The notes under the pieces are model-generated. The model worked only from the letters and a program-made list of their open reading frames with translations. It did no database searches and was not told the origin of the DNA. The translations under genes were made by a program, and so were the position numbers. From Pyrinomonadaceae bacterium (GTDB lineage: Bacteria > Acidobacteriota > Blastocatellia > Pyrinomonadales > Pyrinomonadaceae), in NCBI GenBank assembly GCA_014380365.1, contig JACMJZ010000009.1, positions 1-64,000 of the forward strand: DNA of 64,000 bases, in the 5' to 3' direction. Positions 1 to 7,513 of the stretch are shown here, piece by piece. How positions within the stretch are numbered: the first letter of the stretch is position 1; each line of letters begins with the position of its first letter.

Positions 1-90
1 ATTCACAGGAAATCGGTTGAATCAACTCGCATAAGCCCACCTTCCTAACCATGAGCTTATGCGAGTTGATTCAACCGATTTCCTGTGAAT
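1..90. repeat. Perfect 36-bp inverted repeat (long palindrome)
   Basis: Bases 1-36 and 55-90 are exact reverse complements around an 18-base loop (37-54). The left arm starts at the first base of the window, so the palindrome may extend further. It lies about 90 bases beyond the stop of the minus-strand uvrC. There is no T-run after either arm, so it does not look like a simple intrinsic terminator. It resembles in design the other palindromes in this window but shares no sequence with them. Confidence 0.9.
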
Positions 91-126
91 GCCATTCCAG
101 GCTGGATCAACCAGACTACTTGCAGC

Positions 127-161
127 CTCTCTCAGGTTGGGAAGGCGGGCTTGCCCCCGCT
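127..161 (+). repeat. Dispersed GC-rich repeat, single copy
   Basis: The core GGTTGGGAAGGCGGGCTTGC followed by CCCCGCT recurs twice at 59464-59599, once in each orientation. The match to the 59464-59496 copy also covers the flanking CTCTC. It is non-coding and sits just past the 3' end of uvrC. It appears to be one arm of the element that is complete near 59.5 kb. Confidence 0.75.
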
Positions 162-181
162 CGTCGGCTACCCCCACAAAC

Positions 182-2032
182 TCACGCTGCGTTCCCAGTC
201 TCAGCCAAACTACGCTGACGCGCGAAATGTTCGACGATTTCCCGCGCGGTCTTCTTTCCCACAAAAGGCGTCAGTTCCATCTCCGTTGCCTCGCTGACGC
301 GATGAATTGATCCAAAGTGTCTCAGCAAACGTCCCTTGCGTTTCTCGCCGACTCCGGGAATTGCGGAAAGCTCGGAAGTGAAGTCGCGCAGCTCCCGACG
401 CTTGCGATGGTAACTGAGCGCGTAGCGGTGCGTTTCGTCGCGAATCATCTGCAGTAGACGAAGAATCAGCGAATGCGGATCGAGATAGATGGGTTCATGC
501 TCGCGTCCTTTAACCAACAGGTACGAAACCTGATTGTGACGCTGCGGCGGTTTCACTACGCCGACCATCGGCACGGCTTCGAGATCAAGTTCTGTCATCG
601 CATCTGCCGCCGCATTGAGTTGCGCCTTGCCGCCATCGATCATGATTAGATCGGGCATCGGCTTACCCTCGTCGAGCAAGCGGCGATAACGACGAACCAC
701 AGCTTCGCGCATTGACGCCACATCGTTCGCGCCCTCGACGGTCTTGATGCGAAACTTGCGATACTCCGCGCGGTTCATCTTTCCGTTATCGCAAACCACC
801 ATGCCGGCCACATTCTCCGCGCCCTGAATATGCGAAATATCAAACGACTCGATGCGCCCCGGAAAGCGCGGCAGCTCAAGCGACTCCTGCAACTCCTCAA
901 GGACACGCTTCATGTCAGGCTTCAGCACCCGAAAACGCTGGTCAAACGCCAGCTTTGCATTCTTCTCGCCCAGATCGATCAAGTCGCGTTTCTCGCCGCG
1001 CTGCGTGTAATGAATCCTGACGCGTTTGCCGCGGCGCGCCGTGAGCGCCTTCTCAAGTAGTTCGCGGTCTTCAAAATCCACCGGCACGTGAATCTCTTTC
1101 GGCACGTAGTCGCTTGAATAGTATTGCGCGAGCACGTCACTCAGAAACGAGGCTGGATCGAAATCATCTTCGGTCAGGTCTTCCCAGAAGAATTCGCGCC
1201 GACCGACGATGTGTCCCTCGCGCATGGTGAAGAGTTGCAACGCGAGGCGCGGGCCTTCGCGGTAGTAAGCAAATATGTCGACGTCGCGGTCGGGTGACGT
1301 AGACATCTTCTGTTGTTCGGAAAGTTTGACGACGGTCTTCCGCAGGTCGCGATACTTCGCGGCCATCTCGTAACGTTGTTCAGTCGATGCCTGATCCATC
1401 CGGCCTTCTAGCGTGTCTGCCAATTCCGTGTTTCGGCCCTCGAGCAACAGGCGCACGTCGCGCACCGCTTCCTGATACTGTTCCGCAGTGCACAGACCCT
1501 TAACGCATGGGCCGAGGCAGCGTTTGATGTGATACTCAAGACATGGGCGCGGCGCCTTGCCGTCAATTTCAATGTCGCAGGTGCGCAGTTGAAACGTGCG
1601 ATTGATGACGTCGATCGTCTTGCGCGCCAAGCTGGCTGGCAGGAACGGACCGAAGTAGAGCGCGCCATCCTTTTGTATACGCCGCGTGATTACAGCTTTG
1701 GGAAACGGCTCGTTGATTGTTAGTTTTAGATGCGGGTACGACTTGTCGTCTTTTAGATTGACGTTGTAACGCGGCTTGTGTTTTTTGGTGAGCGTCGCTT
1801 CCAGGATTAGAGCTTCGACTTCGTTGTCAGTGACGATGACTTCAACGTCGGCAATCTGCCTGACGAGTGCGTCGGTCTTGCGATCGAAAGGCCGCGCCTC
1901 CCGGAAGTATGATTGAACCCGGCTGCGCAGACGCTTCGCCTTCCCGATATAGATAATTTTGCCGGCGCTATCCTTGTAAAGATAAACGCCGGCTGAAGCT
2001 GGAATCTCTTTGAGTTTTTCGGCTAGTGTCAT
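182..2032 (-). CDS. uvrC: UvrABC excinuclease subunit C
   Basis: UvrC makes both incisions around DNA lesions in nucleotide excision repair after UvrA/UvrB damage recognition. The 616-residue product has the normal length and domain order. A GIY-YIG nuclease occupies about residues 12-95 (GVYLY, then YIGKAKRLRSR). A cysteine cluster (C152, C164, C172, C176) matches the spacing of the Fe-S site described in UvrC. A UvrB-binding UVR motif lies at about 205-235. The RNase H-like 5' nuclease covers about 390-545, with SFDIS (D398), MIDGG (D466) and DETHR (H535). Paired helix-hairpin-helix motifs (AIPGVGEKRK, then FVGKKTAREI) close the C-terminus. The ATG at 2032 is kept because the GIY-YIG domain begins right after it. 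The gene is divergent from the operon at 2283. Confidence 0.97.
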   Translation of the reverse strand: MTLAEKLKEIPASAGVYLYKDSAGKIIYIGKAKRLRSRVQSYFREARPFDRKTDALVRQIADVEVIVTDNEVEALILEATLTKKHKPRYNVNLKDDKSYPHLKLTINEPFPKAVITRRIQKDGALYFGPFLPASLARKTIDVINRTFQLRTCDIEIDGKAPRPCLEYHIKRCLGPCVKGLCTAEQYQEAVRDVRLLLEGRNTELADTLEGRMDQASTEQRYEMAAKYRDLRKTVVKLSEQQKMSTSPDRDVDIFAYYREGPRLALQLFTMREGHIVGRREFFWEDLTEDDFDPASFLSDVLAQYYSSDYVPKEIHVPVDFEDRELLEKALTARRGKRVRIHYTQRGEKRDLIDLGEKNAKLAFDQRFRVLKPDMKRVLEELQESLELPRFPGRIESFDISHIQGAENVAGMVVCDNGKMNRAEYRKFRIKTVEGANDVASMREAVVRRYRRLLDEGKPMPDLIMIDGGKAQLNAAADAMTELDLEAVPMVGVVKPPQRHNQVSYLLVKGREHEPIYLDPHSLILRLLQMIRDETHRYALSYHRKRRELRDFTSELSAIPGVGEKRKGRLLRHFGSIHRVSEATEMELTPFVGKKTAREIVEHFARQRSLAETGNAA

Positions 2033-2138
2033 TACCGGGAAAGTGAAATCAGCCGCAGTCGCGCAAACCCCTTAAGCTACATACTATCCTAGTCAAAACG
2101 CCAAAACTACCGGGCACGTCGAGTCGTTTTTCAAACCC

Positions 2139-2166
2139 TTGACAACTCTTCCGGTTGCAATAGAAT
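2139..2166 (+). promoter_or_regulatory. Sigma70-type promoter for the small-protein operon
   Basis: A perfect TTGACA -35 box at 2139-2144 is followed after 16 bases by TAGAAT (2161-2166), a good -10 match. The pair lies in the 250-base gap between divergent uvrC and the gene at 2283, pointing at the latter with a leader of about 110 bases. A strong ribosome site (TAAGGAGGTT, 2271-2280) follows in the same direction. Confidence 0.55.
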
Positions 2167-2282
2167 AACAGCCGCTAACTCGCATCATTCCTGGGTGTGT
2201 CTGCCTTGCCTTCCGCGACACGCCTGAACATTTGGCCGCAGCTATGCTCACCCGACCTGCCACAGGTCACTAAGGAGGTTAT

Positions 2283-2756
2283 ATGAAGTCGAAAGCAGTT
2301 CTCACAGGATTACTAATCCTGTTGGTGTTCACATCCTTTTCATTCAAATGTAACGGTGGCCCTCCCGCGGATAACCACCCGTTGAGACCCGCGGCCCAGG
2401 CGGCGGGCGACATTGCCGAAGGAATCAAGGCAATGACCAAAATCAAACGCGCGCTGGCGAAGAGTGGAGCGCTGAAGCCCGCCGAGGAGAGACCCTTAAA
2501 CGATGCACTCCTTAAGCTCGTCGCTGCCGACAGAGCGTTTGTCAAAGAGATCAAGGCGCTGAAGTCTGCGTCGGATCTCAATGCGAACAAATCCAAATTA
2601 TGTGTGTTATTTGCCGGACTCACCTCTGCTCTCAGCGATGTGAACTCGGGCTTGTTGCCTATCGGGGACGCTAACGCTAAGGGTCAGCTAGCAACGGCGC
2701 TGGCCACCATCATGAATCTACTCCCCGCTATCACAACCGGTCTTGCGTGTGCTTAG
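2283..2756 (+). CDS. Small exported protein of unknown function
   Basis: This 157-residue protein begins with a charged MKSK segment and a hydrophobic stretch (about residues 6-22), so it is probably exported. A cysteine follows at about residue 23 (SFKCNGG), but the residues before it do not form a proper lipobox, so lipoprotein status is doubtful. The mature part is alanine/lysine/leucine-rich and looks helical, with late cysteines in KLCVLF and at the C-terminus (GLACA). No family was recognised. The start is well supported by TAAGGAGGTT just upstream and by the promoter at 2139. It is followed 63 bases later by another small gene on the same strand, so the two probably form an operon. Confidence 0.7.
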   Translation: MKSKAVLTGLLILLVFTSFSFKCNGGPPADNHPLRPAAQAAGDIAEGIKAMTKIKRALAKSGALKPAEERPLNDALLKLVAADRAFVKEIKALKSASDLNANKSKLCVLFAGLTSALSDVNSGLLPIGDANAKGQLATALATIMNLLPAITTGLACA

Positions 2757-2819
2757 ACGTTCGAGCCTGTGTGTTAGCGATTCCTGACACTGTCAAACAA
2801 ACCACATGGAGGTGGCATC

Positions 2820-3047
2820 TTGGATAAACTACTAGCAATTCTCACCCAAATCGCCCCAATCGCGGCGACGTTTGCCCCCGGCGCCGGAGCTATCCCCGAA
2901 GTCGCTGTCGCGGTTGCGGCGCTATTGAAATACATTCGCGACCAGAGCGGCATGACCACCGATGAGATTCTCGCTCAAGCCGATGTGACTCTTGACGAGG
3001 CTGAAAAGATGTTGCTAGAGGATCAAATCCGCTTAGCGGGCGGTTAG
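2820..3047 (+). CDS. Small hydrophobic-N-terminus protein, TTG start
   Basis: This 75-residue product starts at TTG 2820, with a good ribosome site (GGAGGTGG, 2808-2815) just upstream; no ATG fits the frame. The N-terminal half is hydrophobic and rich in Ala, Pro and Gly (TFAPGAGAIPEVAVAVAAL), with the size of a membrane or amphipathic helix. The C-terminal half is acidic and helical (MTTDEILAQADVTLDEAEKM). Small proteins of this build occur near phage or secretion genes, but none is present here, so no function is assigned. It is probably co-transcribed with the gene at 2283. Confidence 0.6.
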   Translation: MDKLLAILTQIAPIAATFAPGAGAIPEVAVAVAALLKYIRDQSGMTTDEILAQADVTLDEAEKMLLEDQIRLAGG

Positions 3048-3091
3048 AGAATCTCAGATACAGATTTCAGAAGCAAAGCGGCTCCGGCACA

Positions 3092-3111
3092 AACCTGAAC
3101 TGACTCAGGTT
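3092..3111 (+). terminator. Possible hairpin after the small-gene operon
   Basis: AACCTGA and TCAGGTT form a perfect 7-bp stem around a 6-base loop, 45 bases after the stop at 3047. No T-tract follows, so it is a weak terminator candidate at best. The rest of the 3048-3313 gap shows nothing recognisable. Confidence 0.3.
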
Positions 3112-3313
3112 AGACATTGTCGTGCGCTGAGAGCACAGCTCCGAAGTCCGCCACAACGCCGCCTACCAGATCGAAACCGACGGTGGATTCCCACGGTCTT
3201 CCGCTAACGCTGTTCGCCGGAGCACTGGAGTCCAGACTGCAACGTAAGCATCATGCTACTGTGTGGCTTGCTTGACTACTGGATCGCAGCAGCGAGATGA
3301 GGAAGCCATCGGC

Positions 3314-4255
3314 GTGAACTTTCCCTTCGAACTGAAGCCCAACAAAGCCTTCGACGCCGTAGGTTTTGGTCTCAACGCCGTCGATCATCTGATCGTGGTG
3401 CCAGAATATCCGGCGTTTGATACGAAGCTCCGGCTGCTCGAACACGGGCAAGCCGCGGGCGGACAGACGGCCACCGCGATGGTTGCTCTCCAACGCTTGG
3501 GTTTGAAGACGGCTTACGCAGGTCGCTTTGGTTCAGACCCGGAAGGACAGTTTGGATTTGCAGCGCTTAAGGCGGAGGACGTCGACATCGAATTTGCTGA
3601 AGTGATCGAAGGCGCGCGCAATCAGATCGCATTCATCATCGTTGATGCGCGCAATGGCGAGCGTACCATCATCTGGGACCGCGACGAACGATTGAGTTAC
3701 GCGGCAGATGAAGCGCCGTTGGCTTTGGCTTCCCGCGGCCGCGTGTTGCACCTGGACGCACACGATCCACCTGCATGCACGCGGATGGCCCAGGCGGCGC
3801 GCGCTAAAGGAACCATTGTTTCAGCGGACATCGACAATATTTACGATGGCCTGCCGGAGCTTCTCCCGCTCATCGATATTCTCATTACCTCGCGCGAATT
3901 TCCCCACCGGCTGACAGGAATTGCCGATGAACGCGCATCGCTCGTTGAACTAAAAGCCCGCTACGGTTGCGCGATTGTTGGTTTAACTAAGGGCAAGCAG
4001 GGCGCGTTGGTTTACTGCGAAGGACAGTTCATTGAATCACCAGCCTGCGAAGTGCCCGGCGGCTGCCGCGACACGACCGGCTCGGGCGATGCATTTCACG
4101 CGGGATTTCTTTATGGGCTGCTCAACGGCGAAGAGGTTGAAACCAGCCTCAGGATGGGGAATGCCGTGGCTGCATTGAAGTGTCGCGACTTGGGTGCGCG
4201 AACAGCTTTGCCATCCGTGAGCGAATTAGTCAGGTTTCTCAACTTTCCGGCGTAA
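3314..4255 (+). CDS. PfkB-family (ribokinase-like) sugar kinase
   Basis: This protein probably phosphorylates a sugar or nucleoside hydroxyl with ATP in the cytoplasm; the substrate cannot be read from sequence. The N-terminal substrate region has the family's GLNAVDHLIVVPEYP and a glycine-rich AAGGQTATAMVALQRLG. The C-terminal signature DTTGSGDAFHAGFL carries the anion-hole glycines and the catalytic-base aspartate. Length (313 residues) is normal. The open frame extends upstream to GTG 3263, but the extra 17 residues look unrelated to the fold. GTG 3314 sits directly before the conserved part with GATGAGGAAG upstream, so it is preferred. The gene stands alone between two intergenic regions. 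Confidence 0.88.
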   Translation: MNFPFELKPNKAFDAVGFGLNAVDHLIVVPEYPAFDTKLRLLEHGQAAGGQTATAMVALQRLGLKTAYAGRFGSDPEGQFGFAALKAEDVDIEFAEVIEGARNQIAFIIVDARNGERTIIWDRDERLSYAADEAPLALASRGRVLHLDAHDPPACTRMAQAARAKGTIVSADIDNIYDGLPELLPLIDILITSREFPHRLTGIADERASLVELKARYGCAIVGLTKGKQGALVYCEGQFIESPACEVPGGCRDTTGSGDAFHAGFLYGLLNGEEVETSLRMGNAVAALKCRDLGARTALPSVSELVRFLNFPA

Positions 4256-4380
4256 GCATAAATTCCATGACGACGGTTCCGACTGGGATTGCTTGTATCT
4301 CGACCCAACTCGCAGCAATCAAAGCTTAGTTAGCGGTAATCACCATTCAGATGGGAGCAATCACGACTGAGTTCAGAGGG

Positions 4381-4720
4381 ATCAGGACTAAGATTGGAGC
4401 TGTCGCGACTAAGATCGTTTCAAAACGAGTCAGGATCGGACCGATCTTGTTGAAATAACGTCAAGCACGATTAAGATCGCGCCGATAACGACTAAGATCG
4501 CTTCAAGCCGAGTCCGGATAGGGGCGATCTTATTCAAATAACCTCGATCACGATTAAGATCGGGCCGAATCAGGACTAAGATCGCTCTTAGCCGAGTCAG
4601 GATTAGCAAGGATCTTATTGAAATAACCTCGATCATGACTAAGATCGGGCCGATCAGGACTAAGATCGCTCTTAGCCGAGTCAGGATAGGAACGATCTTG
4701 GTGGAATTAGCTCTCACTTG
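4381..4720. repeat. Degenerate 84-bp tandem repeat, about 3.7 copies
   Basis: Units begin with GACTAAGATCG at 4407, 4490, 4574 and 4658, giving periods of 83, 84 and 84 bases. Each unit also contains CCGAGTC, a CGATCTT-type half, GAAATAAC and a second TTAAGATCG-like block, so a weaker half-period of about 42 bases is visible. A degenerate partial unit precedes 4407. The array fills most of the gap between convergent pfkB-like (ends 4255) and dienelactone hydrolase (ends 4723) genes. It is contiguous, with no unique spacers, so it is not a CRISPR. A 122-codon minus-strand frame crosses it because the period is nearly a multiple of three; this is not called as a gene. Confidence 0.9.
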
Positions 4721-4722
4721 CC

Positions 4723-5424
4723 TTACGATTGAGAAAGTCCTATCGCTGTTTCGTCCCCGGTTAACTGACTTCGGAATAACGTCAGCACTCTTTGCCACGC
4801 ATCCGCCGCCGCTTCCGCGTCATAAACCGCAGGGCGCGTGTCGTTGAAGAAGGCGTGGTCTGCGTAGTAGCTGACAATCTCCACCGGCAGATCATATTTT
4901 CGCGCGGCTTCTTTCAAAGTGTTGACCTTCTCAGGGTTGATCCAGCCGTCGCGTTCGCCGGCGATGAAGAGAGTCGGCACATCTAGTTTCTTCAAAACAT
5001 CCTCGTCAGGTATGTCGCCATAGAAAGGCGCTACGGCGGCAAGTTCATCGATCTCGCAAGCAGCCCGCAGCGCAAACGTGCCGCCCATGCAGTAACCAGT
5101 GATCCCGATCCTCTGTACGTTGTACGCACGCTTCGTCTCAGCAATCGCGGCACGGATTGTTTCCATTCCATCTTCAATTGCCAATGCTTGCATCATCGTC
5201 GCCGCTTCATCCGCATCTTTCGCCAACTTGCCTCGGTAAAGATCTGGGGCGACGCAAAGATAGCCTTCGCGTGCGTAGCGACCGGCGATGTCCCGGATGT
5301 GATCGTTGATGCCCCACCATTCCTGGATCAGCATCACCGCCGCAGTAGCGTCGGTTTCCGGACGCGCTACATGGGCAGTCGTAGCGCCGCGCGATGTGTT
5401 GAGATTAAGTGTTTCAGTTTTCAT
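4723..5424 (-). CDS. Dienelactone hydrolase family protein
   Basis: This alpha/beta hydrolase resembles carboxymethylenebutenolidase, which opens dienelactones in aromatic degradation; many relatives act on other esters. The nucleophile motif GYCMGG carries the cysteine typical of the family. The acid (ERDGW) and histidine (DHAFFND) complete the triad, and QEWWGIND near residue 38 is the usual N-terminal family motif. Length of 233 residues is typical. An in-frame ATG lies at 5436, but its own codons (ATGGAGCGG) serve as the ribosome site for ATG 5424, which is therefore chosen. No pathway neighbours are present, so the substrate is unknown. Confidence 0.9.
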   Translation of the reverse strand: MKTETLNLNTSRGATTAHVARPETDATAAVMLIQEWWGINDHIRDIAGRYAREGYLCVAPDLYRGKLAKDADEAATMMQALAIEDGMETIRAAIAETKRAYNVQRIGITGYCMGGTFALRAACEIDELAAVAPFYGDIPDEDVLKKLDVPTLFIAGERDGWINPEKVNTLKEAARKYDLPVEIVSYYADHAFFNDTRPAVYDAEAAADAWQRVLTLFRSQLTGDETAIGLSQS

Positions 5425-5524
5425 GGTCCGCTCCATCTCTGAAGTCTACGACTTGACTGACTGTCGAATTATACGTGAACTGTGTAGTCGTGACACGCGA
5501 GGTTAATTGCAGCTGGCAGAACTA

Positions 5525-5608
5525 ACCGCAAAGAGCGCAGAGGAATCGCAAAGGGCCGCGAAGTAAATCCTTTGCGAGACTCTGCGACTTCTTTGCGCCC
5601 TTTGCGGT
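5525..5608. repeat. Palindromic repeat, CGCAAAG family, copy 1
   Basis: The left arm starts ACCGCAAAGAGCGCAGAG and the right arm ends GCGCCCTTTGCGGT. Each arm is built from spaced CGCAAAG-like heptamers. Related copies lie at 8847-8933 and 36136-36230. This one sits between divergent genes (dienelactone hydrolase and amidohydrolase) and is probably transcribed on neither main message. Confidence 0.85.
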
Positions 5609-5700
5609 AAGCTGTTTTCTTCACCTTGCATCAGTGATATAAGACTGCCTCTGCTCCATAAAGTTATCATCTCTGTTCGACTCCGATTGGAGGGATGCTG

Positions 5701-7392
5701 ATGAAAAGTTGTGCATCGATACTCTTCGCGCTGATCGCAGCGCTAACGCTTTCAGCGGCGAAACCAAAGAGTCCGGCGGCTGATCTTGTTCTCAAGAACG
5801 GCAACATCTACACAGTCAATGACGCGCGACCAAAAGCGGAAGCGGTGGCCATCAAAGGTGACCGCATCGTTTTCGTCGGCTCAGACCGCGGGGCGCAAGC
5901 TTACGTTGGCAAGGACACACGCGTCGTCGATCTCAACGGCAAAACCGTGGTGCCGGGAATGACCGACGCGCATCACCATCTTTTTGGAGTTGGCTTCCGC
6001 GAGATAACGCTCAATCTCGAAGGGATCACCAGCCTTGAAGGTTTTCTGATCAAAGTTAAGGCACGCGTTGATCAGGCGAGGCCGGGCGAGTGGGTCACGG
6101 GCCGCGGTTGGATCGAAACCTTCTGGAAGCCGCCAGTGTTTCCCACCCGCGAAGACCTGGACCGGATTGCGCCAAACAATCCCGTCTTCCTCGATCGCGC
6201 CGACGGTCATGGCGCCGTTGCAAACAGCGCCGCTCTCAAGATCGCGGGCGTGGACAAGAACACACCTAACCCTTTCGGTGGTGAAATCTCGAAAGACAAA
6301 CAGAGCGGTGAACCAAACGGCATGCTGCTCGATGCCGCGCAGGATTTAGTTCAACGCCACATTCCCGGACCAACGGCTGAGCAAACTGAACGTGCGCTTC
6401 TGCTTGGGGTCAAGCGCAACATCGAACTCGGTTGGACGCAGGTGCAGGATGCCGGCGGTAGTTACGCCGAGGTCGCTCTCTTAAGAAAACTTTACAGCGC
6501 GGGCAAGCTAAAACTGCGCGTTTACAGAGCGCTCTCCGCGCCCGGCAAAGAGGCGCAGCGGCTGTTCAGCGAAGGACCAATCCTCGGCGAACACGGCCAC
6601 AGGTTAACGGTCCGTTCGGTCAAACTCTACGCTGATGGTTCCCTTGGTTCGCGCAGTGCGGCGCTGCTTGAGCCCTATTCCGATAAGCCTGACACTTCCG
6701 GATTCATGACGATCAAGGAAGAGGACTTGCGGCCGTTTCTCGAAGAGGCCTTGAGGAAGGGCGTGCAAATCGAGACGCATGCGATCGGTGATCGCGGCAA
6801 CCGTTTTATTCTTGATGCTTACGAGAGGGCCTTCAAAGTGGTGCCGATACGGGAGCGGAAGATTCGCGAACCGCGCTGGCGGATAGAGCATTCGCAGATC
6901 ATTAATCCAGCCGACATTCCGCGTTTTGCCAAACTCGGAGTGATTCCCTCGATGCAGCCTTCACACGCAATTGGCGACTTACACTTTGCGCCGAGCCGGT
7001 TGGGGATTAAGCGACTCACCGGCGCCTACGCGTGGTCTTCGTTGATCAGATCAGGATCGATCATCCCCGGTGGTTCCGACGCGCCAGTGGAACGCGGCGA
7101 ACCGATGATCGAGTTTTACGCCGCCGTCGCGCGCAAAGACATGAAGGGTTTTTCCGGCGAAGGCTGGCATCCGGAAGAAGCTGTTACGCGTGAGCAGGCG
7201 TTGAAGATGTTTACTATTTGGCCCGCCTTCGCGGCGTTTGAAGAGAAACTGCGCGGCTCGATTGAGGTGGGAAAGTTGGCAGACTTCACGATCCTTTCCG
7301 CGGACATCATGAAAATTCCGGAGACAGAGATACTTAAGACACGCTGCGTGATGACGGTAATCGGCGGCGAAATTGTTTACGAAAACAAGTGA
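5701..7392 (+). CDS. Exported amidohydrolase (YtcJ-like, Amidohydro_3)
   Basis: This is a metal-dependent hydrolase of the amidohydrolase superfamily; the natural substrate of YtcJ-type members is mostly unknown. A signal peptide (residues 1-20, ending LSAAKPKSPAA) suggests export. The metal-binding PGMTDAHHHLFG lies near residue 85, with later ligands in ETHAIGDRG and IEHSQI. The closing GGSDAPVERGEP and the C-terminal beta-sandwich ending GKLADFTIL are family hallmarks. Length (563) is normal. An ATG at 5695 precedes 5701, but GGAGGG (5689-5694) touches it and is correctly spaced only for 5701. Confidence 0.92.
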   Translation: MKSCASILFALIAALTLSAAKPKSPAADLVLKNGNIYTVNDARPKAEAVAIKGDRIVFVGSDRGAQAYVGKDTRVVDLNGKTVVPGMTDAHHHLFGVGFREITLNLEGITSLEGFLIKVKARVDQARPGEWVTGRGWIETFWKPPVFPTREDLDRIAPNNPVFLDRADGHGAVANSAALKIAGVDKNTPNPFGGEISKDKQSGEPNGMLLDAAQDLVQRHIPGPTAEQTERALLLGVKRNIELGWTQVQDAGGSYAEVALLRKLYSAGKLKLRVYRALSAPGKEAQRLFSEGPILGEHGHRLTVRSVKLYADGSLGSRSAALLEPYSDKPDTSGFMTIKEEDLRPFLEEALRKGVQIETHAIGDRGNRFILDAYERAFKVVPIRERKIREPRWRIEHSQIINPADIPRFAKLGVIPSMQPSHAIGDLHFAPSRLGIKRLTGAYAWSSLIRSGSIIPGGSDAPVERGEPMIEFYAAVARKDMKGFSGEGWHPEEAVTREQALKMFTIWPAFAAFEEKLRGSIEVGKLADFTILSADIMKIPETEILKTRCVMTVIGGEIVYENK

Positions 7393-7483
7393 CAACGACA
7401 GGATTAACAAGATGAACAGGATTACAATACAGTCAGCAGACCGGGTCTCCCGCTTCATCTTGTTAATCTTGTGAATCCTGTTG
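7393..7483. repeat. Palindromic repeat, CAGGATTAACAAGATGAA family
   Basis: The left arm (7393-7423) holds CAGGATTAACAAGATGAACA and the right arm (7453-7483) holds its near-perfect complement ending GAATCCTGTTG. Within each arm CAGGATT repeats. It fills the gap between two same-strand genes. The apparent TTG start at 7481 for the next frame is part of this repeat, which is why a later start was chosen. Confidence 0.85.
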
Positions 7484-7513
7484 AACCCTCCTCGGGTCGC
7501 TGAGGCAAACCAC

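Noticed and set aside
4381-4720. Possible CRISPR array
   Set aside because: Units are contiguous and degenerate, with no unique spacers of constant length and no cas genes nearby.
4430-4798. 122-codon minus-strand frame over the 84-bp repeat
   Set aside because: It overlaps the dienelactone hydrolase gene and arises from a tandem repeat with a period near a multiple of three. No ribosome site or domain was seen. Kept only as part of the repeat finding.
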